From JANOZM01 sp031429355 (lineage in GTDB: Bacteria; Pseudomonadota; Gammaproteobacteria; Burkholderiales; Burkholderiaceae_E): a DNA stretch of 64,000 bases. The notes below the pieces were generated by a model. It did no database searches, had not been told where the DNA came from, and saw only the letters and a program-made list of their open reading frames with translations. The position numbers were made by a program, and so were the translations under genes. Below are positions 18,833 through 28,094 of the stretch, piece by piece. How positions within the stretch are numbered: position 1 is the first letter of the stretch; every line of letters begins with the position of its first letter. The stretch spans positions 124,001 to 188,000 of the forward strand of contig JANOZM010000013.1 of NCBI GenBank assembly GCA_031429355.1. Direction: 5' to 3'.

Positions 18833-18900
18833 GTTTAACGCCATGTTTTAGAGTGACTTCCTTTTTACGAATTGACCTTGAATTCGAAATTGCCGAAAAT

Positions 18901-18929
18901 TTCAACAATTTCTGCAGTTCTACTATAAT
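18901..18929 (+). promoter_or_regulatory. Sigma-70-like promoter giving an apparently leaderless tusA-like mRNA
   Basis: A perfect -10 box TATAAT lies at 18924-18929, with TTCAAC at 18901-18906 as a weak -35 and a 17-base spacer. The expected start of transcription is at or next to the ATG at 18936, leaving no room for a ribosome-binding site. Confidence 0.6.
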
Positions 18930-18935
18930 CAGAAA

Positions 18936-19184
18936 ATGTCAGAAATAAACTACGATCATTCCTTCGACAAAGATGTCGATGCCAGCGGCTTAAATTGCCC
19001 ATTACCTATATTGAAGGCCAAGAAAGCTTTGTCCGAGTTACAAACGGGACAAATTTTACGGGTTATTTCAACAGATCCGGGATCGAAACGGGATTTTGAA
19101 TCTTTTGCACGTCAGACCGGAAATATGTTGGAGCTACAGTTTGAAAAAGACCGTCGCTGGTTTTTTTTCCTCAAACGTCGGTAA
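18936..19184 (+). CDS. TusA-like sulfurtransferase protein
   Basis: An 82-residue protein of the TusA/SirA fold. The signature NCPLPILKAKKAL places the active-site Cys at residue 21, the residue that carries persulfide sulfur to partners for tRNA thiolation, molybdenum cofactor or other sulfur pathways. DPGSKRDFESFARQTGN is the second conserved block. Without tusBCDE nearby the pathway is not known. The C-terminus FFFLKRR is ordinary for the family. No Shine-Dalgarno sequence precedes ATG 18936, which fits the leaderless promoter described separately. Confidence 0.9.
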   Translation: MSEINYDHSFDKDVDASGLNCPLPILKAKKALSELQTGQILRVISTDPGSKRDFESFARQTGNMLELQFEKDRRWFFFLKRR

Positions 19185-19337
19185 AGATTTTCCACAAAAA
19201 AGAGACGAACTTGTTGCGAAAACGGTGCGCTTTGCCGCGCTAAACATAGTCTTTCTCCTGATTTCTGATGTTCGGCAGGTTCGAGTGCTCTACGATTAGC
19301 CCATCGAAACCTAATAGACCTACCTGAAAGCTCCGAA

Positions 19338-20072
19338 ATGAAAACTAAAATCTTATTAGCCCTTAGCCTTGCGGTATCGAGTAACGTTGCGTTGGCTCAA
19401 GCCAAGCCTGATGGCCAGTTTCATGGCACGTTTGCTGCTGGTCTTTCACTAGCTTCTGGCAATACCAGCTCGAATGCTTTAAATCTAACAGCCGATGCTG
19501 CTGCCGAAACTGCAAACGATAAAACAACTTTGTACGGTTTAATTACCCGCGCAGGCAACAAATCGGGCGGTGTTAGCAATACAACGAGCGACTTGTTTCG
19601 TATTGGTGGTCGTTACGATCGCAACCTAAGCGATCAATTGTTCGCTTATGGTGGCCTCGAATTAGAGCGCGATAAAATTGCTAACTTAAAAATGCGCACT
19701 GGCGTTTCAGCTGGCGTTGGTTACAAAGTGATTCGTGATGCAACTACAACGTTTGATGTGTTCGGCGGCGTTGCATACACCATTAACGACTTCAAGGCGC
19801 CGTTGAAAGATACCAAAGGCTTTGGCGTTCAAATTGGTGAAGAATCAACTCACAAACTGTCGGCTACCTCAAGTTTCAAGCAACGTCTTGTTGTTAATCC
19901 AGCCGGTGGCGATGTTGGGACACGTGCCTCTTGGGATGCTAGCTTAAGCAGCGCGTTAGCTGGCAATTTAAGCTTAAACGCTGGCTTGGGCTTCCGTTAC
20001 GCGAACAAAGTACCCACTGGTGTAAAAAAGACTGATACCTTGTTAATCGTAGGTGTTGGCTACAAGTTCTAA
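19338..20072 (+). CDS. DUF481 outer-membrane beta-barrel protein (YdiY-like)
   Basis: A 244-residue secreted protein. The signal peptide ends at ALA-QA (about residue 20). The rest has alternating hydrophobic strands with repeated Gly and aromatic residues, including FAAGLSLASGNTSSNALNL, typical of the DUF481 salt-induced outer-membrane family. It ends in Phe (VGVGYKF), the usual signal for insertion by the BAM machine. Function is unknown, though family members are described as salt-induced. It is monocistronic, closed by a strong terminator, and preceded by a 153-base gap with no feature I can name. Confidence 0.87.
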   Translation: MKTKILLALSLAVSSNVALAQAKPDGQFHGTFAAGLSLASGNTSSNALNLTADAAAETANDKTTLYGLITRAGNKSGGVSNTTSDLFRIGGRYDRNLSDQLFAYGGLELERDKIANLKMRTGVSAGVGYKVIRDATTTFDVFGGVAYTINDFKAPLKDTKGFGVQIGEESTHKLSATSSFKQRLVVNPAGGDVGTRASWDASLSSALAGNLSLNAGLGFRYANKVPTGVKKTDTLLIVGVGYKF

Positions 20073-20098
20073 GCAAAACGACTGCTTCGAGAGCAATA

Positions 20099-20132
20099 AA
20101 AAAGCCGGGCAGATTGATCTGCTCGGCTTTTT
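20099..20132. terminator. Bidirectional terminator between DUF481 gene and valS
   Basis: A 16-bp stem (AAAAAGCC and GGCAGAT arms, one G-T wobble) with a TG loop and a T-run on either side lies in the gap between two convergent genes. Confidence 0.88.
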
Positions 20133-20188
20133 GTTCGAGTCTGTAAAAGCGCCTTAAATTAATGGTGTCGCTAAAGTTAAAAGCTTAA

Positions 20189-23100
20189 CTACGCTCGATT
20201 AAGCTTAATTAACTGCTCGCGCATTTTTTGCAACAGCGCTTCAAAACCGGCCACGCGCTCGCGCTCTTGCGCAACAACAGCCGGTGGCGCTCGATCAACA
20301 AAGCCAGCGTTGCTCAATTTCGCATTTGCTTTAGTAATTTCGCTCTCTAATCGATTGGCTTCTTTTCCTAGTCGTTCTTTTTCGGCCGCAATATCAATTT
20401 CGACTTTTAGCATTAAGCGGGTCTCGCCAACAATTTGTACCGGTGCAATTGAGTCAGCCGGAAGTACTGCAGCAACCTCGACACTAGTTAACTTTGCAAG
20501 GGCTTGCAAATACGGTGCAATTTGCGTTAGCTGTTCCGAGTTGCCACTAGCAACTAAAGGCACTCGTGCAGCTGGGCTTATGCTCATTTCACCGCGTAAA
20601 GCTCTGCATGCATCAACCATAGCCTTTACTTGCGAAACAAATTGATCTGCATCGCTATCTATTTTTTCTAGCTGAGCAATCGGGTAGGGTTGCAGCATCA
20701 ATGAAAATTGTTTGTTTTCAACAGCGGTTGCTAGAGCGTCAGCTTCTAGAGTTTGAATGCCGCGATCGCCATAACGTTTGGCTAATGGTGCTACTTTTTG
20801 CCAAAGTTCTTCGGTGATAAACGGAATGATGGGATGCGCTAATCGTAAAGCTGTTTCAAGAACTCGCAACAACGTGCGCCGGGTTCCGCGCTGCACCGCT
20901 TCATCGATAGACTGCAACTGAACTTTAGCTAGCTCTAAATACCAATCGCAATATTCGTTCCAAACAAATTCGTAAACTGCACGTGCTGCTGTATCGAAAC
21001 GGTATTCAGCCAGATTTTTTTCAACTTCGGCCTCAACCCGTTGGAGCTCTGAAACAATCCAGCGATCGGGTTTAGAAAATTGTAAATAGCCTCCGGGCAC
21101 ACATTGCTGGGCGGTGTGCTCGTCCATGCCACAATCTTTGTCTTCCGTGTTCATCAAAACAAAGCGTGTCGCGTTCCACAGCTTATTACAAAAATTTCGA
21201 TACCCTTCGCATCGACTTAAATCAAAATTCAAAGTCAGCGATAGTGGCGCTAACGCACAGAAAGTAAACCGTAATGCGTCGGTGCCGTAAGCAGGAATTC
21301 CGTTCGCAAAATTTCTGCGAACGTATTTTTCTGCGCGCTCTTTATGGCCTGCTAGCATTAGGCCCTTTGTTGATTTTTCGAGCAGTGGCGCAATCTCTAT
21401 ACCGTCAATAAGATCAAGCGGGTCCAAAGTGTTCCCTTTGGATTTGCTCATCTTTTGTCCCTCTGCATCGCGCACCATGGCGTTAATGTAGACATGCTTA
21501 AAGGGAACCTTGCCAGTAAAGTGAGTCGTCATCACAATCATGCGAGCGACCCAAAAGAAAATAATGTCATTACCAGTTACTAATAATGACGACGGCAAAT
21601 AACGCGCTAAATCGATACGAGCTTGTTCTGCCGCCTCTGAAGAAACTCCGGCTTGACCAGGTAAATTGTCGGGCCAGCCAAGGGTAGTAAAAGGCACTAG
21701 TGCTGACGAAAACCATGTATCAAGAACATCGGCTTCACGTCGTAACGTAACCGATGTTTTACCTTGATGGCTGGCATCGTTTAACGCGAGGGCCTGCGCA
21801 TCGGCTTCGTTTCGAGCAACAAAAATTTTGCCATTTTCATCATACCAAGCGGGTATTTGATGACCCCACCAAAGCTGGCGCGAAATACACCAGTCTTGAA
21901 TATTTGATAGCCAATGATTGTATGTATTAGTCCAATGCTCTGGAAAAAATTTAACCTGTCCGCTGCTAACAGACTCTAGCGCAACGTCGGCCAACGAGCG
22001 ACCGGGCGCATAGGTTCCTTCGGGTGCCGGTTTACTCATCGCTACGTACCATTGATCGGTAAGCATCGGTTCAACTACTTCGTTAGTTCGCCCACAAATA
22101 GGAACCATGTGTTTATGTGGAACTACTTTTTGAAGCAGCCCAATGCGCTCTAATTCCGCCACCACGGCTTTACGTGCAACGTAGCGATTCATTCCAATAA
22201 ACGCTGCTGGCGCTGGTGCCGCCATGTTTGCATCGAAATCCATAATGATTGGCATTTCAATGTTGTGACGTAGCGCGCAGGCGTAGTCGTTAAAGTCGTG
22301 TGCACCGGTAATTTTTACGCAACCGGAACCAAATTCACGATCAACAAAATCGTCAGCAATAACCGGAATTTTTCGGTTACACAAAGGTAAGTCAACAAAC
22401 TTTCCAATGAGGTGCTTGTAGCGAGTGTCTTCAGGGTGAACACACAGTGCGCCGTCCCCCAACATGGTTTCGGGTCGGGTTGTAGCAATGGTCATCCCTT
22501 TAAGGGCCATGCCGTCATTGTGCGCAGTACCGTCAGCATTGATACCGGCTTGCTGCTCGCCATCACTAAACGGATACAAGATGTGCCACATTTGGCCATC
22601 TTTTTCGGTCATTTCAACTTCAAGTTCCGATACCGCAGTTTTAAGAACCGGGTCCCAGTTAACGATCCGTTTGCCACGATAAATAAGGCCTTGCTCATAA
22701 AGCTGAACAAACACTTCGCTAACGGACTTACTTAGCTTCGCGTCCATCGTAAAGTAACCCGACTTACTGCCATCCGAATCTGCATAAGTCCAATTAGCTG
22801 AGTCGCCCAAGCGGCGCATTTGGCGAGTGATCGTATCGCCGGATTCTTTTTTCCAATCCCAAACAGTTTTTAAAAACTGTTCGCGGCCTAAATCATGACG
22901 TGTTTTGTTTTGCGCTTGCAGTTGCCGTTCGACAACAATTTGCGTTGCAATACCCGCGTGATCGGTACCGACTACCCAATTGGTATCGAGACCCTTCATA
23001 CGGTGATATCGAATTAATGTGTCCATTAGGGTTTGCTGAAACGCGTGCCCCATATGCAAAGTACCCGTTACATTCGGCGGCGGTAACTGAATAGAATAAG

Positions 23101-23227
23101 CCCCGCTGTTTGGTCCGGCATCTTTAGTAACACTGCCGTGCTTAAAGTAACCACGCTGCTCCCAAATGGGATACCAACACTTTTCAATGGTTTGTGGATC
23201 AAAACTCTTTGCTAATGAATCACTCAT
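20189..23227 (-). CDS. valS: Valyl-tRNA synthetase
   Basis: A 1012-residue class I synthetase that charges tRNA-Val. The HIGH box appears as HMGH at residues 58-61, and the KMSKS loop as KMSKSKGN in the middle of the protein. The editing domain with TTRPETMLGD lies between them. The C-terminal coiled coil (KERLGKEANRLESEITKANA) is the tRNA-binding arm. It is a little longer than E. coli ValRS (951), mostly by insertions in the core. It is the last gene of the pepA-holC-unknown-valS run on the minus strand, a conserved order in beta- and gammaproteobacteria. Confidence 0.97.
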   Translation of the reverse strand: MSDSLAKSFDPQTIEKCWYPIWEQRGYFKHGSVTKDAGPNSGAYSIQLPPPNVTGTLHMGHAFQQTLMDTLIRYHRMKGLDTNWVVGTDHAGIATQIVVERQLQAQNKTRHDLGREQFLKTVWDWKKESGDTITRQMRRLGDSANWTYADSDGSKSGYFTMDAKLSKSVSEVFVQLYEQGLIYRGKRIVNWDPVLKTAVSELEVEMTEKDGQMWHILYPFSDGEQQAGINADGTAHNDGMALKGMTIATTRPETMLGDGALCVHPEDTRYKHLIGKFVDLPLCNRKIPVIADDFVDREFGSGCVKITGAHDFNDYACALRHNIEMPIIMDFDANMAAPAPAAFIGMNRYVARKAVVAELERIGLLQKVVPHKHMVPICGRTNEVVEPMLTDQWYVAMSKPAPEGTYAPGRSLADVALESVSSGQVKFFPEHWTNTYNHWLSNIQDWCISRQLWWGHQIPAWYDENGKIFVARNEADAQALALNDASHQGKTSVTLRREADVLDTWFSSALVPFTTLGWPDNLPGQAGVSSEAAEQARIDLARYLPSSLLVTGNDIIFFWVARMIVMTTHFTGKVPFKHVYINAMVRDAEGQKMSKSKGNTLDPLDLIDGIEIAPLLEKSTKGLMLAGHKERAEKYVRRNFANGIPAYGTDALRFTFCALAPLSLTLNFDLSRCEGYRNFCNKLWNATRFVLMNTEDKDCGMDEHTAQQCVPGGYLQFSKPDRWIVSELQRVEAEVEKNLAEYRFDTAARAVYEFVWNEYCDWYLELAKVQLQSIDEAVQRGTRRTLLRVLETALRLAHPIIPFITEELWQKVAPLAKRYGDRGIQTLEADALATAVENKQFSLMLQPYPIAQLEKIDSDADQFVSQVKAMVDACRALRGEMSISPAARVPLVASGNSEQLTQIAPYLQALAKLTSVEVAAVLPADSIAPVQIVGETRLMLKVEIDIAAEKERLGKEANRLESEITKANAKLSNAGFVDRAPPAVVAQERERVAGFEALLQKMREQLIKLNRA

Positions 23228-23284
23228 CTTTATATCTTCTTACTATTTTGTAAATCTGGAATGTTGTTCAAATCCGAAACTAAC

Positions 23285-23686
23285 TTAGCCTTGGCGGCGT
23301 TGAATTTCGGTTTGCAATCGTGTTAGTTCTTCATTGACTGCACGCGCAACAATATCGCGCACTAGCTGAGAAAGTGAATCGTGCATTTCGGCAGCTAGCG
23401 ACTCGGCAGCTCGCGTAGTAACTCTTTCAAGAGTTGACTTCAACTGAGCGTCGAGCATTACTTCAGACCGGCGCATAAGCCGCTCTAAAACATTTTCGCG
23501 AACGCGCAATGCAAGTTGAGTCCAATCAATTTCAGTTAAGGTATCTGGCAATTCGGCGCTGGAATAACGCGGCACGCTCATCACTTCGGTGAGCGTTGGA
23601 AATGCGCCTTGCTGACTGGCTGGCGAAGCAATTGAACCCGGTGTGTTTTGTATGTTTGGGTTATTGGGATCATTTGTTTTATTCAA
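23285..23686 (-). CDS. Hypothetical protein between holC and valS
   Basis: A 133-residue protein that I do not recognise. The first 35 residues are rich in Asn, Pro, Ser and Gln and look disordered. Residues 40-133 form a long amphipathic helical region (TQLALRVRENVLERLMRRSE, then LERVTTRAAESLAAEMHDSL) with mixed charge, suggesting a coiled coil or a helical bundle. No signal peptide or membrane segment is seen. ATG 23686 overlaps the holC stop by four bases (ATGA), so it is translated with HolC. Similar small proteins of unknown role sit here in some Burkholderiales, from memory. Confidence 0.75.
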   Translation of the reverse strand: MNKTNDPNNPNIQNTPGSIASPASQQGAFPTLTEVMSVPRYSSAELPDTLTEIDWTQLALRVRENVLERLMRRSEVMLDAQLKSTLERVTTRAAESLAAEMHDSLSQLVRDIVARAVNEELTRLQTEIQRRQG

Positions 23687-24111
23687 CGAGCTAACTCCCG
23701 ATAATCGTGGGTGCGAATAGTGTAGCCACGATCTTTGTAAAATTTATAACGCTGGCGTGCTGCGATTAAGCTTTCACCTTCAGTGGGGACAAATTCAACT
23801 AAGCGTTTGAAGCTGCCAAATCCAGGTGGCTTGATATCGGACAAATTTAAAATGACGTCGTGCATTTTGGCTAAGCCATCATCACTTGTAAGCACAATAG
23901 GTGTTTCGTTTTCGTTCGAATCGCCCGCCATTACATGAGGAATGAAGTCGAGCGCCGAAAACGTCCACAGCTGTTCATCAAATGCTTTTAATCGCGCGAC
24001 GTTGTCATCAAATACAACTACCTTGGCTCCTTTGTTGTACGCAATACGCAAAATGCGGCAAGCGTAATTGCGTACATCAGGCACTTTAATGTGGAAGTCT
24101 ATTTCGGTCAT
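23683..24111 (-). CDS. holC: DNA polymerase III chi subunit
   Basis: A 142-residue protein of the chi family. Chi links the clamp-loader complex to SSB on lagging-strand DNA. Recognisable parts are the opening MTEIDFHIKVPD, CRILRIAYNKGAKVVV, the LWTFSALDFIPHV stretch, and the late RLVEFVPT and ARQRYKFYKDRGY. ATG 24111 is used; the longer frame from 24120 adds three residues outside the family. It lies 30 bases after pepA and overlaps the next gene. Confidence 0.92.
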   Translation of the reverse strand: MTEIDFHIKVPDVRNYACRILRIAYNKGAKVVVFDDNVARLKAFDEQLWTFSALDFIPHVMAGDSNENETPIVLTSDDGLAKMHDVILNLSDIKPPGFGSFKRLVEFVPTEGESLIAARQRYKFYKDRGYTIRTHDYRELAR

Positions 24112-24141
24112 GCGCAACAAATTCGATTGGTATTCACAAAC

Positions 24142-25641
24142 TTACTTTGCACAACGGTCAATTAAATACTGCGTAAGCAAGGGTACCGGTCGCCCAGTGC
24201 CGCCTTTTGCTGCGCCAGATTTCCAAGCAGTTCCTGCAATATCTAGATGCGCCCAATCATAGCCTTTGGCGAACTTTGCAAGAAAGCAAGCCGCGGTAAT
24301 TGCGCCACCTGCGCGACTAGCGATGTTAGCCATATCCGCAAAGTTTGACTTTAGACCTTCGTGATACTCCTCGTCGAGCGGCATTGGCCAACAAGTATCG
24401 CCGGTCGAATCTCCGGCTGATCGTAGTGCATTACTTAATGTTTCGTTAGCAGTAAATAAGCCGCTATGGTGGCCGCCTAAGGCAATGACGCAAGCCCCTG
24501 TTAGTGTCGCGATGTCAATAACCGTCGATGGCTTAAAACGCGCAACGTACGTTAATGCGTCACACAAAATTAGTCTGCCTTCGGCATCGGTATTTAAAAT
24601 CTCGATAGTTTGTCCGGACATACTTTTTACAATATCGCCCGGTTTAATGGCTTTCCCGCTAGGCATGTTTTCGGCAGCAACTACTACGCCGACCACGTTA
24701 ATTGGTAACCCTAAATCGGCAACGGCTTGCATGGTGCCAAGCACTGAGGCCGCACCGCACATATCGAACTTCATTTCGTCCATTTCAGCGCCAGGCTTTA
24801 ACGAAATGCCGCCTGTGTCGAATGTGATTCCTTTGCCAACTAAGGCAACTGGCGCTTGTTTCGCAGGTCCGCCTTTGTATTCCATCACGATCAATCGTGG
24901 CGGCTGTTCTGACCCTTGGGCTACCGCTAAAAAGGAGCCCATTCCAAGCGCCTTAATTTGCTTTTCGTTCAGAACCTGAACTTTAATTTTGTTCGATTTG
25001 CCAATTTGCTTGGCGCGTTCGCCTAAATAAATAGGCGTACAAACATTGCCGGGAGCGTTGCCTAAATCTTTGGCCGTTTGCACACCAGCTGAAATGGCGA
25101 TGCCTTCCTTAAGGCCCTTAGATGCAAGAGCGCTACCTTCTTTATCTATCGCAAATTGCACTGCTTTTAGTTTGCTCGCGTCAGCTTCGCGGTTGCCCTT
25201 CCATTGATCCGTGCGGTACGTTAGTTCGTTGGAAACCATAACTTGGCAACGTATTTTCCACGCTAGATCTTTCGAACTGACTTCGGCTTCGTGTAAATAC
25301 GAAATTGTTTCTGTTGCAGCCGTGCTAATCATGTGACGTAGACCCGAACGGGTGGCCTCGGTAAATTGTTTTTTGTTAGTGGCTTGCTCGCCTTCCATGC
25401 GAACCAGCACCAAGCGATCAAATGTAACGGCCTGACTTGGTGTGCTGAAACCGTGCACTAGCAATGTCGAACCTACTTTTGCGGCTAAGTCGCCACGGGC
25501 AAGTGTTCGGGCAATTAAGCTACCGGTTAGCTTGTCGAAAGTAGCGGCCGCGACACCTAAGCGATCGTTCCGGTAAATGGGCAATAAAATGCTCGCTTTT
25601 TTTAGCTTTTCTGGGGCGATTGTCTTTGTGCTAAATTGCAT
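24142..25641 (-). CDS. pepA: Leucyl aminopeptidase (family M17)
   Basis: A 499-residue cytoplasmic metallo-aminopeptidase. The M17 fingerprint NTDAEGRL is present together with VGKGITFDTGGISLKPG and the MKFDMCGAA block, which hold the two-zinc ligands and the catalytic Lys and Arg. The N-terminal macro-like domain covers about the first 170 residues. ATG 25641 is preferred over a longer frame to 25692. E. coli PepA also binds DNA in Xer recombination; whether this one does is not visible. Divergent from lptF across a 123-base gap with a direct repeat. Confidence 0.96.
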   Translation of the reverse strand: MQFSTKTIAPEKLKKASILLPIYRNDRLGVAAATFDKLTGSLIARTLARGDLAAKVGSTLLVHGFSTPSQAVTFDRLVLVRMEGEQATNKKQFTEATRSGLRHMISTAATETISYLHEAEVSSKDLAWKIRCQVMVSNELTYRTDQWKGNREADASKLKAVQFAIDKEGSALASKGLKEGIAISAGVQTAKDLGNAPGNVCTPIYLGERAKQIGKSNKIKVQVLNEKQIKALGMGSFLAVAQGSEQPPRLIVMEYKGGPAKQAPVALVGKGITFDTGGISLKPGAEMDEMKFDMCGAASVLGTMQAVADLGLPINVVGVVVAAENMPSGKAIKPGDIVKSMSGQTIEILNTDAEGRLILCDALTYVARFKPSTVIDIATLTGACVIALGGHHSGLFTANETLSNALRSAGDSTGDTCWPMPLDEEYHEGLKSNFADMANIASRAGGAITAACFLAKFAKGYDWAHLDIAGTAWKSGAAKGGTGRPVPLLTQYLIDRCAK

Positions 25642-25672
25642 GGTGGATCCTATAGTTTTCTTAGTGCCTATT

Positions 25673-25721
25673 ATAAAGCCCTTCGCGGCCATAATGCCCG
25701 TGAGGGTGATAAAGCCCTTCG
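25673..25721 (+). repeat. 13-bp direct repeat in the pepA/lptF divergent promoter region
   Basis: The sequence ATAAAGCCCTTCG occurs at 25673-25685 and again, identically, at 25709-25721, 36 bases apart start to start. It lies between the divergent pepA and lptF genes and may be a double regulator site or a small duplication. Confidence 0.6.
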
Positions 25722-25764
25722 ACGCAATCTTTGGTCCGATGTTTAACCTTTACGCGGATTTTTA

Positions 25765-26919
25765 ATGCTGTTTAGCAAAGCGTTTCACCGAGAACTGGCC
25801 AGCACAGCAGGGTTTGTGTTTGTTATTTTGTTCACCATTTATTTAACCAATACGTTAATTAAAATTTTGGGACGAGCCGCCAATGGGCGAGTTGATACCG
25901 CAAGTGTGCTGCCTAATCTGGCTTTTACTGCGGTTAACGTGCTTCCATCAATCTTAACGGTTGCTATTTTCATTGCAGTACTCGCGACGCTTTCACGAGC
26001 TCATCGCGATTCTGAAATGGTGGTTTGGTTCGCCTCAGGTCAATCACAGCTGGCTTGGATTCGGCCCGTTATTACCTTCGCCTTGCCGATCATTTTGGTC
26101 ATAGCAAGCTTATCGTTTTTTCTAACGCCGTGGGCCAACCAACAAATTAGCGCAAGCAAAAAACGCTTTGAACAGCGTGAAGATGTCTCACAAGTCGTTG
26201 CAGGTCAATTTCGAGAATCGGCCGCTAACAATCGGGTTTTCTTCGTCGAAAGCCTAGCGAAAGACTTTACCGAAGTACGCAATATTTTTGTTTTACAACA
26301 ACGAACCGATAACCAAACGATTGTTGTTGCTGCCAACGGGTTTATTCGCGATGACGGAAAAGATAGATTCTTAGTCCTGGAAAAAGGTCGGCGCTACGAT
26401 CAAGCAAAAACCTCAGCTGAATTGCAACTGCTTGAGTTTGAGACCCATGGCATTCGGCTTGAGTCTAAAGCCATCGATTTTTCCGACGAAGCTGCAAAAG
26501 TTAAAACAACGTCTAGCTTAATTAAAGAGCCTAATAAAACTAATTTAGCGGAATTACACCGGCGCATTGGTGTTCCTATTACAGCGCTAGTTTTGTCACT
26601 CTTAGCAATTCCGCTAGCTTATGTAAATCCACGGGTCGGTCGCTCGGCTAATATTATTGCAGCGATCTTGATTTATTTTATTTACAACCAGCTACTAGAT
26701 TATTTTCAAACCTTAATTGGTCTGGGTAAAGTGAATGTTGGTTTTGGCATTGTTGTGGTCCATATTATTTTCATTGTGGTGCTGATATTGTTGTTTGTTA
26801 AGCGATTAAGCCTTGGCGGCATCCGCGGGGCTTTTATGCGGTTTTTTCGACGGGTTTTCCGTTTGTCTCCGACTAGGTCGGGTAAGCCCTCGACGGACAC
26901 ATCAGGGATAAGTGCTTAA
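25765..26919 (+). CDS. lptF: LPS export ABC transporter permease LptF
   Basis: A 384-residue inner-membrane protein of the YjgP/YjgQ family. Three N-terminal helices precede a periplasmic beta-jellyroll (about residues 125-270, with ANNRVFFVESL). Three C-terminal helices follow. With LptG and the ATPase LptB it extracts lipopolysaccharide from the inner membrane and feeds it to the LptA bridge. Its last base is shared with the first base of lptG. A Ser/Thr/Arg-rich tail of about 25 residues after the last helix is longer than usual. Confidence 0.95.
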   Translation: MLFSKAFHRELASTAGFVFVILFTIYLTNTLIKILGRAANGRVDTASVLPNLAFTAVNVLPSILTVAIFIAVLATLSRAHRDSEMVVWFASGQSQLAWIRPVITFALPIILVIASLSFFLTPWANQQISASKKRFEQREDVSQVVAGQFRESAANNRVFFVESLAKDFTEVRNIFVLQQRTDNQTIVVAANGFIRDDGKDRFLVLEKGRRYDQAKTSAELQLLEFETHGIRLESKAIDFSDEAAKVKTTSSLIKEPNKTNLAELHRRIGVPITALVLSLLAIPLAYVNPRVGRSANIIAAILIYFIYNQLLDYFQTLIGLGKVNVGFGIVVVHIIFIVVLILLFVKRLSLGGIRGAFMRFFRRVFRLSPTRSGKPSTDTSGISA

Positions 26920-28040
26920 TGATTATTGCGCGCTACTTGTCTAGCCAAATTGCAGTCGCAGTTGTAGTTGTTATGTTCGCTTTCGTTGGTTTTCAAGCTT
27001 TTTTTGATTTGAAAACTGAGCTTGATGAACTGAGCAAAGCTTATACCTACGGCCAAGCTATTTCGTTTGTTCTTTTAAATACGCCAAGCCGCATTTATGA
27101 GTTAATGCCGATTGGCGTGCTCATTGGCGCAATTTATGCAATGTCTCAGTTGGCTGGAAATTCAGAATTTACAGCAATGCGAGCCGCCGGTTTAGGTCGA
27201 AAAGAGGCGCTGCTTTCGGTATCGAAATTAGCAATCTTTTTTGTTTTGTTTACTTTTTGCGTTGGTGAGTTTTTGGCACCGCCATTAGAGCAATTCTCGA
27301 AGCAAATTAAAGCGGGATCGTCAGACCGAAAAGTCGCTCAATTGCGCAGCGGTGCTTGGCTAAAAGACACACAAAGAGCAGCTGACAATACCGTCGCAGT
27401 ACAACGGTTTGTCAACGTCAAAACATTGGAGAGCGATGGAAGTTTAAGCGGCATTAGAGTTTTCGAGTTCGATGCAACATTTCATTTGCGGAGCGTAATT
27501 ACGGCCGAGTCAGCAAGCTACGTCAAAAATGGAGAATGGACCTTCAATCAAGCGAAAACGACTAACTATAACGAACGCACAATGAATCAAGGGGATTCGC
27601 AATTAGTTGCAGTGACCAAATTTGAATCGAAGCAAATTTGGAAAAGTGAGTTAACACCTGAACTATTTGGCGTTCTAGCAATCGATCCAGAAAAAATGTC
27701 TGCGGTTCGACTTTGGCAATACACAGCGCATTTAAAAGAAAATCAACAAGCTGCTGAGCGTTACGAAATTGCAATGTGGCGCAAAGTGATCTATCCCTTT
27801 GTTACCGTCGTAATGTTGGTTCTTGCATTGCCGTTTGGATACCTTAACGTTCGATCTGGCGGCATTGGTTACAAAGTTTCTGCAGGTATTTTGTTGGGCA
27901 TTGCTTTTCACACTTTAAATAGTTTGTTCTCCCATGTGGGAATGTTGAGTGCTTGGCCGCCTTGGGTTGCTGCAACAACGCCAAGTTTGCTCGCTACCGC
28001 ACTTGCTTTGTTTATGCTTTACTGGGTTGATCGCGCTTGA
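26919..28040 (+). CDS. lptG: LPS export ABC transporter permease LptG
   Basis: A 373-residue partner of LptF with the same layout: N-terminal helices, the conserved LMPIGVLIGAIYAMSQLAGNSEF coupling region, a periplasmic jellyroll, and a C-terminal bundle that includes LPFGYLNVRSGGIGYKVSAG. The LptFG pair plus LptB2 forms the LPS extractor. TAATG overlap with lptF (stop ends at 26919) indicates coupled translation. LptB is not in this window. After the stop comes a 206-base gap holding the leader RNA. Confidence 0.95.
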   Translation: MIIARYLSSQIAVAVVVVMFAFVGFQAFFDLKTELDELSKAYTYGQAISFVLLNTPSRIYELMPIGVLIGAIYAMSQLAGNSEFTAMRAAGLGRKEALLSVSKLAIFFVLFTFCVGEFLAPPLEQFSKQIKAGSSDRKVAQLRSGAWLKDTQRAADNTVAVQRFVNVKTLESDGSLSGIRVFEFDATFHLRSVITAESASYVKNGEWTFNQAKTTNYNERTMNQGDSQLVAVTKFESKQIWKSELTPELFGVLAIDPEKMSAVRLWQYTAHLKENQQAAERYEIAMWRKVIYPFVTVVMLVLALPFGYLNVRSGGIGYKVSAGILLGIAFHTLNSLFSHVGMLSAWPPWVAATTPSLLATALALFMLYWVDRA

Positions 28041-28060
28041 AATACTAAGTTTCCTAAGCT

Positions 28061-28089
28061 TTGTGTGTAATGTCTGGACTAGATAATAA
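28061..28089 (+). promoter_or_regulatory. Candidate promoter of the structured leader RNA
   Basis: TTGTGT at 28061-28066 and TAATAA at 28084-28089 are 17 bases apart; TTTGTG with GATAAT (28082-28087) is a second reading with a 16-base spacer. Transcription would begin near 28095, just before the folded region. Confidence 0.45.
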
Positions 28090-28094
28090 AAAGC

